Both the position numbers and the translations under genes were made by a program. The notes below the pieces were generated by a model, which saw only the letters and a program-made list of their open reading frames with translations, did no database searches and was not told the origin of the DNA. Positions 1 to 4,850 of a DNA stretch of 8,201 nt are shown here, piece after piece. Source of the DNA: Gammaproteobacteria bacterium (GTDB lineage Bacteria > Pseudomonadota > Gammaproteobacteria > Pseudomonadales > Azotimanducaceae). How positions within the stretch are numbered: position 1 is the stretch's first letter; every line of letters begins with the position of its first letter. Location: positions 30,339 to 38,539 of the forward strand of contig PARM01000027.1 in assembly GCA_002711495.1 (NCBI GenBank). Direction: 5' to 3'.

Positions 1-167
1 CTACCTGCTGGTGGAGCTTTCCTCATGAAGACATGCAGGTTCCAACTTTGAAGGAGTTTGACCGCTTCGTCTACCTCAAATTCGGGCATTTGCGCTCGCG
101 CTATTGATTCCCAGGTATCCTCAACGTCAGGGTAAATTGATTTTCTAAACTCGGTCAGCTCACTCAT
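1..167 (-). CDS. Unrecognised protein, N-terminal fragment (runs off left edge)
   Basis: This is an open frame of 55 complete codons that starts at ATG 167 and leaves the window at position 1, so only the N-terminus is visible. The peptide begins MSELTEFRKSIYPDVEDTW and continues through an acidic helical stretch to a basic, Pro-rich end (MRKAPPAG). It has no signal peptide or membrane segment in the visible part. A second in-frame ATG lies 9 nt upstream at 176, but the 167 start has a weak GGTGA-like element in front of it and the upstream one has none. Codon use resembles the neighbouring genes. I do not recognise the family. It does not look like the Walker A region of an ABC ATPase, so it is probably not the missing partner of the adjacent export permease. 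It is separated from that permease by 127 nt and may have its own promoter. Confidence 0.6.
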   Translation of the reverse strand, partial: MSELTEFRKSIYPDVEDTWESIARAQMPEFEVDEAVKLLQSWNLHVFMRKAPPAG

Positions 168-294
168 AATCACCATGTTTTAGGAATTTGGTTGTCGTAT
201 TTTGCATTAAAAACTCTTACTAAGTCTATTCCCGAGTAAATGAACCGATATAATTTTCTTGGAGTATTCTAACTAGACAATTTTTTCAAATCAC
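168..294. other. AT-rich intergenic gap
   Basis: This is the only long gap in the leftward gene string. It lies between the permease stop and the start of the truncated gene. It is clearly richer in A and T than the flanking genes. I see no GC-rich hairpin followed by a T-run on the minus strand, so there is no recognisable intrinsic terminator. I also see no convincing paired -35/-10 boxes, although AATTATAT on the minus strand near 250 is a possible lone -10-like element. It may contain a promoter for the 1-167 gene, but the sequence alone does not establish that. Confidence 0.4.
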
Positions 295-1047
295 TTACAA
301 CTCCTTAATCACCTTTCTATCTATTCGTTTCAATAGAAAAAAAGCGCTGAGTCCAGTTAAAAAAGAAATGAATATTACGTAAGCTAAATCATTAAAGTTA
401 GGCATCGACCCATTTAATAAAATCTCTCTGTAACATTTTAAAAGGAGGGCGATGGGGTTGAACAAAAGAATGTTCCGTACCTCTTGGGCCATCTCGTTAA
501 TACTAAAAAATACCCCTGACAGAAACATTAAAAGTAGCATTCCATTGTCAATCACGTACCGAAGATCTGGCACGTATGGCACTAGGCAGGAGAGAAGACA
601 GGTGCAGGATGCCACCATCAATAGTTGGATTACAAGAACGGGAAGCAAAGACCACCAGCTGTGAGACAGCTCAAAACCTGACATTACAAGGATAATGAGG
701 AGCACCGGAAAAACTAGAGTGAATTTGAATGTGTTTATCACTACGACAATTAGCGGGAATACGTATTTAGGGAGGTAAACTTGGTTGATCAGTCCAGCGT
801 TGGCAACAATTGACCTGCTTCCACTATTGAGCGTGCTCGAAAACCATTTCCAAGGTACTAACCCGCAAAGTAAAAAGAACAAAAAGTCATCGCCACCTTG
901 ACGCAGACCAATCCCAAACAAAACGTAAAAAGCTCCCATGTATAGCAGGGGCTCTAAAAACCACCAGATAAATCCGATATATGCCCTGCTTACTTCGGAC
1001 CTAATCTCGGCCCAAGCTTTAACAAAGATCAACTCAATATGATGCAT
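295..1047 (-). CDS. ABC-2 type polysaccharide/O-antigen export permease (Wzm-like)
   Basis: This is an integral inner-membrane permease of the ABC-2 family, which exports lipid-linked O-antigen, capsule or teichoic-type polymers with a separate ATPase (Wzm/Wzt, KpsM/KpsT). With the chosen start it is 250 aa, close to the usual length of about 260. Family signs are an N-terminal interface helix with ELIFVKAWAEIRSEV and the following IGFIWWFLEPLL (residues about 5-36). Hydrophobic segments lie at about 27-48, 55-70, 97-122, 133-157, 166-183 and 220-239. The late segment contains the FLSGVFFSINEM, NPIALLLKCYREILLNG signature (176-213). I chose ATG 1047 because GGGAA lies just upstream, though the spacer is only 3 nt. 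The open frame extends in-frame to 1248, but that part lies inside the crotonase gene in another frame and lacks permease features. The gene is 46 nt behind the crotonase stop. No ATPase partner is visible, so it is an incomplete transporter here. Confidence 0.88.
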   Translation of the reverse strand: MHHIELIFVKAWAEIRSEVSRAYIGFIWWFLEPLLYMGAFYVLFGIGLRQGGDDFLFFLLCGLVPWKWFSSTLNSGSRSIVANAGLINQVYLPKYVFPLIVVVINTFKFTLVFPVLLIILVMSGFELSHSWWSLLPVLVIQLLMVASCTCLLSCLVPYVPDLRYVIDNGMLLLMFLSGVFFSINEMAQEVRNILLFNPIALLLKCYREILLNGSMPNFNDLAYVIFISFLTGLSAFFLLKRIDRKVIKEL

Positions 1048-1093
1048 CACTTCCCAAAAATTATGGCGGGTCCAAGCGCCTTGCTGATATTTA

Positions 1094-1942
1094 TCATTTG
1101 AATTGTCTTTTCTCCCACCACGGAAAAAATTCAGGCATATCCTCGGAGACTTTGTCCTTAAACTCAGCAGGCCGCTTCTCAAGAAAAGATTGCACTCCTT
1201 CATGAGCGTCGGCCGATTTTCCTGTAAAATAGACTCCTCGGCTATCAATTTTATGAGCTTCCATAGGATGGTCCGCCCCCAACATTTTCCACATCATTTG
1301 GCGTGTCATCGCTACTGAAACAGCGCTGGTCTGGTTGGCGAATTCAGCAGCTAGTTTTCGCGCGTCTGCTAGAAGATCGCTTTCTTTATGAATGCTTCTT
1401 ATAAAATTTCGGTCTAGAGCTTCTGAGGCGTCAAAGATCCTTCCTGAATAAGTCCACTCTAGCGCAGTATTGATTCCTACGCATCTCGGCAAAAACCAGC
1501 TAGAGCAGGCCTCCGGGACGATGCCTCTTTTTGAAAAAACGAATCCATACCTCGCGCTCTCTGACGCGAGTCTTATATCCATGGCGCATTGCATCGTGGC
1601 GCCAACTCCCACTGCAGGGCCGTTACAGGCGCTGATGACCGGCTTCATGCACTCAAAAATTCTTAGCGTCAGGACACCTCCACCATCAGGGTGGATTCCT
1701 CGGCCGTCAGAATCATAATCAAACGTCGTGTTTCCTCCCGAAAGATCAGCACCGGCACAAAAAGCTCGTCCCTTACCGGTGAAAATAATCGCCTTGACGT
1801 TATCATCACTGTCTGCCCGATCCAATGCATTAAGGATTTCTGATGACATGGTTCCGTTGAGAGCGTTTAATTTCTCGGGACGATTGAGAGTAATTGTGAG
1901 AATATTATCTTCGAGTTCATAATTAATCGCTTCGTAATCCAT
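1094..1942 (-). CDS. Crotonase-fold enzyme (enoyl-CoA hydratase/isomerase family)
   Basis: This is a cytoplasmic acyl-CoA enzyme of the crotonase superfamily, 282 aa, slightly longer than the usual 260. It shows the N-terminal LNRPEKLNALN motif (19-29), the oxyanion-hole segment FCAGADLSGG (61-70), and the second oxyanion element GPAVGVGATM (108-117). The two catalytic Glu positions of mammalian mitochondrial hydratase appear to be Thr116 and about Phe134. A Glu is instead present in GIVPEACSSW (Glu144), which matches the position of the catalytic Glu of Δ3,Δ2-enoyl-CoA isomerases (Eci/PECI, motif SPEGCSS). This suggests an isomerase, or another reaction on an acyl-CoA, rather than a standard hydratase. 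The tail ends in FFPWWEKRQ. The start has a strong GAGGGAAG site at 1948-1955 with a 5-nt spacer. It follows the YhhQ-like gene by 32 nt. The substrate cannot be inferred. Confidence 0.93.
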   Translation of the reverse strand: MDYEAINYELEDNILTITLNRPEKLNALNGTMSSEILNALDRADSDDNVKAIIFTGKGRAFCAGADLSGGNTTFDYDSDGRGIHPDGGGVLTLRIFECMKPVISACNGPAVGVGATMQCAMDIRLASESARYGFVFSKRGIVPEACSSWFLPRCVGINTALEWTYSGRIFDASEALDRNFIRSIHKESDLLADARKLAAEFANQTSAVSVAMTRQMMWKMLGADHPMEAHKIDSRGVYFTGKSADAHEGVQSFLEKRPAEFKDKVSEDMPEFFPWWEKRQFK

Positions 1943-1947
1943 TTTTT

Positions 1948-1955
1948 CTTCCCTC
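1948..1955 (-). promoter_or_regulatory. Ribosome binding site of the crotonase gene
   Basis: On the minus strand the sequence reads GAGGGAAG, a good Shine-Dalgarno match, 5 nt before ATG 1942. It is the strongest such site in the leftward string and suggests independent, efficient translation of the crotonase, in contrast to the coupled genes upstream of it. Confidence 0.75.
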
Positions 1956-1974
1956 TTTTCCTAGTATCGTAAAT

Positions 1975-2760
1975 TTAAGATCCGTTAGCCTTCAATTCTT
2001 CCTCGGTGAGCTCAAGATATTTTGTAAGGTAATTTACAAAAAAATAGAACGGTAAGGTATCTGCGAGCGCGACACAGAGTTTGAATAAATAATTGCTCCC
2101 CATTAGAGCTAGCATTGAGCCAGCCGATATCGCTCCAGCGAAAAATTGCGCGCCGAACGTCACGGTAATAACCATAAAAGAATCGACTCCTTGACTTACA
2201 ATTGTACTTCCATTGTTTCTTAACCAAAGATGCTTACCTTTCGTTAGGCTTTTCCAGAAGTGAAACATATAGACGTCACAATATTGAGCCGCAATATAAG
2301 CCATCATCGATGCAACCACAGCGCCAGAAGTTGTAGCATATATAAGGCTAAACAGCTCTACCTGCCCATCCAAACTTGATCCGTCGGGCAAGGCTACTGG
2401 ACTCGCTAGGTTGAGCGATTGCCAGGGTGGTTGGGCATCTGATGGTGACGAGGGTAACTGTTGAGCTAACCAGATTGTTGCGATGATAAAACAGTTGAGT
2501 ATTAAACCAACTGTTACCATGAAGTTCGCCCGTCGTCGTCCATAGAGCTCACTGATCAGATCAGTGCATAAAAATGTTAAGGGGTAGGGAAGAACTCCAA
2601 CCGCAAGTGCCATGGGACCCAACTGAACAAATCGGGTTATTCCGATTATGTTCAGCATGGTCATCGCACATAGAAATAAACCGGCGAGAATCAAGAACAC
2701 TCGCTCTCGTTTTTCGGTTAGCTGGGGATCCAATATGGTACTGCTTGCTTTAGTGTTCAT
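1975..2760 (-). CDS. Queuosine precursor transporter, YhhQ/VUT family (DUF165)
   Basis: This is an integral membrane protein of the VUT family (PF02592), whose E. coli member YhhQ imports the queuosine precursors preQ0 and preQ1. Family signatures are clear: TDLISELYGRRRA (66-78), QYCDVYMFHFWK (159-170), and LWLRNNGSTIVSQGVDS (178-194). Predicted hydrophobic segments lie at about 21-41, 48-65, 79-100, 136-158, 193-210 and 222-246. It has 261 aa against about 221 for E. coli YhhQ. The extra length includes a Pro/Ser-rich, non-hydrophobic stretch at about 103-133 between two membrane helices. The ATG at 2760 shares one base with the SDR stop codon (TAATG), and no good Shine-Dalgarno precedes it, so translation probably depends on coupling to the upstream SDR. 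Family assignment is secure; the actual cargo is inferred and could be another pterin or purine-like molecule. Confidence 0.93.
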   Translation of the reverse strand: MNTKASSTILDPQLTEKRERVFLILAGLFLCAMTMLNIIGITRFVQLGPMALAVGVLPYPLTFLCTDLISELYGRRRANFMVTVGLILNCFIIATIWLAQQLPSSPSDAQPPWQSLNLASPVALPDGSSLDGQVELFSLIYATTSGAVVASMMAYIAAQYCDVYMFHFWKSLTKGKHLWLRNNGSTIVSQGVDSFMVITVTFGAQFFAGAISAGSMLALMGSNYLFKLCVALADTLPFYFFVNYLTKYLELTEEELKANGS

Positions 2761-3455
2761 TAATTTTCAATTTGGCCTAGATTAGCGTGAATAATCGTTC
2801 CATTTATTACAGGATTTTCGCAAGCGAATTTTATAGTCGATGCGATTTCTTCCGGTTCAATCAGTCGACCGTATGCGGACAGATTGCCAACGGCCTCTAA
2901 CGCTTCTTTCGAGCCGCCGACGTGCTCTCTCAGCATTTCGGTATCAGTAAAACCGGGACAAATGCAAGCTGTATGAATACCGCTACCAGCTAAATCCTGG
3001 CATGTTGCTCTCATCATGCCGACAACTGCGTGCTTTGAGCTAACGTAGCTGAAAGAATTTTTGACCGCTTTCTCAGACAAGGTCGAACCGATATAAATAA
3101 TTGAGGAACCGGGAGCCATTTTAGGAATAAGGAACTTATTCAAAAGTTGCGGTGCAATTACGTTGAGCGCAAGAACCCGAGAGAACTGCACGGAATCGAG
3201 AGTCTTGGTCTGATCATTTAATAGGACCGCGGCGTTATGAATAAGGTGGATTTCCTGTACCTCTATTCTCGCGGCAAGTGCCTGAACCTTGCTAGCCGCA
3301 TCTGGCTCGGTCAAGTCCAATTTGACGTCGGAAACTCCAACCAAATTAGAAGAGGTTCTTGACAGATTAATTACCTCTCTCCCTTTCTCGGAAAAAAGTT
3401 TTGCCGTTGCTTTTCCTATTCCTTTGCTCGCGCCGGTGATCAATGAAAGTGTCAT
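2760..3455 (-). CDS. Short-chain dehydrogenase/reductase (classical SDR)
   Basis: This is a 231-aa cytoplasmic NAD(P)-dependent oxidoreductase with a Rossmann fold. The cofactor motif is TGASKGIG (7-14), followed by KLDL with Asp47, the HNAA motif (73-76), Asn98 in the active-site helix, Ser124 (IGS), and Tyr137-x3-Lys141. The CPGFTDTEM segment (166-174) follows. The catalytic tetrad is therefore intact. Arg33 after the second strand (NLSRTS) suggests NADPH preference, as in pterin-type reductases such as sepiapterin reductase. The ATG at 3455 overlaps the PTPS-family stop by 4 nt (ATGA) and has GGAAGG about 4 nt before it. Its stop overlaps the start of the transporter. This tight coupling to a PTPS homologue suggests a pterin or pterin-derived substrate, but SDR sequences rarely reveal the substrate, so that remains an inference. 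Confidence 0.9.
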   Translation of the reverse strand: MTLSLITGASKGIGKATAKLFSEKGREVINLSRTSSNLVGVSDVKLDLTEPDAASKVQALAARIEVQEIHLIHNAAVLLNDQTKTLDSVQFSRVLALNVIAPQLLNKFLIPKMAPGSSIIYIGSTLSEKAVKNSFSYVSSKHAVVGMMRATCQDLAGSGIHTACICPGFTDTEMLREHVGGSKEALEAVGNLSAYGRLIEPEEIASTIKFACENPVINGTIIHANLGQIEN

Positions 3456-4030
3456 GGAGCCTTCCAGATTGCGGCTCCCGCTTGACCCGGGCTGCTTGAT
3501 ATTTTGATAACGATCTCTCTAATATCTTTATTTTTGATTTCTGGGATTTCCATTAATCTTGTGAGGAAGTAGTGCGACAATTCCTCTACGCTAACGTTCG
3601 AGATTGGAAGTGTAATCACGTCTCTGTGGAGAAACATCAGTTTCTGTTTGTCAAAGATTCCTGATACGTACTGAGCATCTTTTTCTATGCTCAAATAAGG
3701 TGATTTTTCTGGAAGAATAGTTTTCTCATCTAAGCCATCGCAGAGCTGTTTCAAAGCTTTCTTTAAAACCACATAATCGAAGACCAAGCCATTTTCATCA
3801 ACGGGTGCTAAGACTTCTCCAATTACCTGAAAGTTGTGGCCATGGAGATCCTCTCTCTCGGTCCTTGAAAAAATTGTGAAGTGAGCTGCGCTAAAGTTTA
3901 TCGCTTCTTTCGATAACTCTATTCTGCAAAGTTTTTCGGATTCCAATTTTGCCTTATTGTTTTGCTGTAACTCTATCTTAACAGAACCTAGAGGCTGTGG
4001 AAGTTGCGAATTCTCCCTTTTATGAGGCAC
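3452..4030 (-). CDS. Divergent 6-pyruvoyl-tetrahydropterin synthase / QueD-family protein
   Basis: This belongs to the PTPS/QueD family (PF01242), whose members act on dihydroneopterin triphosphate or related pterins at a zinc site. The zinc ligands are visible: His50 in INFSAAHF and His63/His65 in EDLHGHNF. Several usual catalytic residues differ. The Cys before HGH is absent and Glu60 lies three residues before it, an E-x2-HGH pattern like the PTPS-III class I recall as substituting for FolB. The LDH catalytic His is Glu102 (GLDEKTILP). The pterin-anchoring Glu near the C-terminus is Ser179 (ISSSPGQAG). With GTG 4030 it has 192 aa, longer than QueD (about 120) or PTPS (about 140), with a polar 36-residue N-terminal extension. 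TTG 3946 preceded by AAGG gives 164 aa and leaves room for divergent promoters, so the start is uncertain. The stop overlaps the SDR start. Confidence 0.88.
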   Translation of the reverse strand: MPHKRENSQLPQPLGSVKIELQQNNKAKLESEKLCRIELSKEAINFSAAHFTIFSRTEREDLHGHNFQVIGEVLAPVDENGLVFDYVVLKKALKQLCDGLDEKTILPEKSPYLSIEKDAQYVSGIFDKQKLMFLHRDVITLPISNVSVEELSHYFLTRLMEIPEIKNKDIREIVIKISSSPGQAGAAIWKAP

Positions 4031-4056
4031 ACTTGGCTCTTTTTGGGAGAAATGTC
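3947..4056. promoter_or_regulatory. Divergent junction, possible promoter region
   Basis: Leftward and rightward genes part here. If the PTPS-family gene starts at TTG 3946, this is a 110-nt intergenic region; if it starts at GTG 4030, only 26 nt separate the two starts and promoters must lie in coding sequence. On the plus strand TTGCCT (3949-3954) and TATCTT (3974-3979) each match a sigma-70 box at 4 of 6 bases, but the spacer of 19 nt is long. On the minus strand a perfect TTGACA (4064-4069, inside the plus-strand SDR) has no -10 box at the right distance. I see no clear operator palindrome. The region's role is inferred from gene arrangement more than from motifs. Confidence 0.3.
4045..4049 (+). 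promoter_or_regulatory. Ribosome binding site fixing the start of the plus-strand SDR
   Basis: GGGAG lies 7 nt before ATG 4057. It decides between this ATG and the in-frame GTG at 3997, which has no comparable site and would add 20 residues unlike the usual N-terminus of the family. Confidence 0.75.
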
Positions 4057-4833
4057 ATGGCATTGTCAAAGTTGAGTCGATCCATCAGGGGCTCTGTCGC
4101 GGTTGTTACCGGTGCTGCTTCAGGAATGGGGCGCGCGACGGCGCATTTGTTTGGAGACGAGGGTGCAAGGGTTGCTCTACTAGATGTAAACAATGCTGCT
4201 TTAGAAAAGGTGCAGGAAGAAATGAACGGTGAGGGATATGATTCGAAAGCTTGGCGCATTGATCTCTCAGACGGACTGACTATAAAGAAGGTTTTTTCAG
4301 AGATCTCTGAGCATTTTGGCGGCATAGATATCTTAATTAACAACGCTGGGATCTCTCGTTTTGCTCCGATTGATAACGATGACTATGAGATTGCTTGGCA
4401 TGAGAGTATTGCGGTCTTACTTACTGCGCATACACTCACCGTGCGAGCTGCTTTACCGCACTTGCGTAAAGCCGAAAATCCTCGCATCGTTAACATCGCG
4501 TCCACTGAGGGCCTTGGTGCAACCCGTTATGGGTCTCCTTATACGGCAGCTAAAACTGGTGTGATTGGTTTGACCCGTTCCCTTGCCGTTGAGCTCGGGC
4601 CGGAGAAGATAACCGTAAACTGTGTTTGCCCTGGGCCAATTAACACAGGAATGACTTCAGCTATTTCTGAGGAGGATAAAGCTATCTTCGCGAAAAGACG
4701 TACTGCTTTGCGCCGCTACGCTGAGCCCGAAGAGGTTGCGCATGGTACGTTAGGGCTGGTTTTACCAGCATCCCAATACATCACTGGCGCAACACTTCCA
4801 GTCGATGGCGGTTTAACAATTCGAAACGCCTAA
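4057..4833 (+). CDS. NAD-type short-chain dehydrogenase/reductase
   Basis: This is a 258-aa cytoplasmic classical SDR of typical length. The cofactor motif is TGAASGMG (18-25). Asp43 at the end of the second strand (LLDV) indicates NAD preference. NNAG is at 95-98, Ser149 in VNIAST, and Tyr162-x3-Lys166 in PYTAAK. The CPGPINTGM segment (191-199) and C-terminal VDGGLTI (249-255) are typical. The Asn normally found in the active-site helix (VNLxG) appears to be Leu121 (IAVLLTAHT), so one member of the Asn-Ser-Tyr-Lys tetrad is missing. NAD use and the downstream thiolase suggest oxidation of a secondary alcohol in a catabolic pathway. It heads the rightward string and ends 17 nt before the GH3 gene. 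The in-frame GTG at 3997 was rejected in favour of ATG 4057, which has a good ribosome site. Confidence 0.92.
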   Translation: MALSKLSRSIRGSVAVVTGAASGMGRATAHLFGDEGARVALLDVNNAALEKVQEEMNGEGYDSKAWRIDLSDGLTIKKVFSEISEHFGGIDILINNAGISRFAPIDNDDYEIAWHESIAVLLTAHTLTVRAALPHLRKAENPRIVNIASTEGLGATRYGSPYTAAKTGVIGLTRSLAVELGPEKITVNCVCPGPINTGMTSAISEEDKAIFAKRRTALRRYAEPEEVAHGTLGLVLPASQYITGATLPVDGGLTIRNA

Positions 4834-4850
4834 GTGGCAGGGTTCCTCAA

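Noticed and set aside
452..664. Plus-strand 70-codon open frame opposite the permease
   Set aside because: It is antisense to a convincing membrane protein, has no ribosome site, and its peptide has no features of its own.
1048..1248. Upstream extension of the permease reading frame
   Set aside because: Most of it lies inside the crotonase 3' end in another frame, and the encoded peptide is not permease-like. Starting at ATG 1047 gives the usual family length.
1975..2760. Reading the YhhQ-like gene as proof of a queuosine biosynthesis operon
   Set aside because: No queC, queE, queF or tgt is present, and the neighbouring PTPS homologue lacks the usual QueD catalytic residues, so only the transporter family is claimed.
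4064..4069. Perfect TTGACA on the minus strand as a -35 box for the PTPS-family gene
   Set aside because: No -10-like hexamer lies 15-19 nt downstream, and the element sits within SDR coding sequence, so a chance match is likely.
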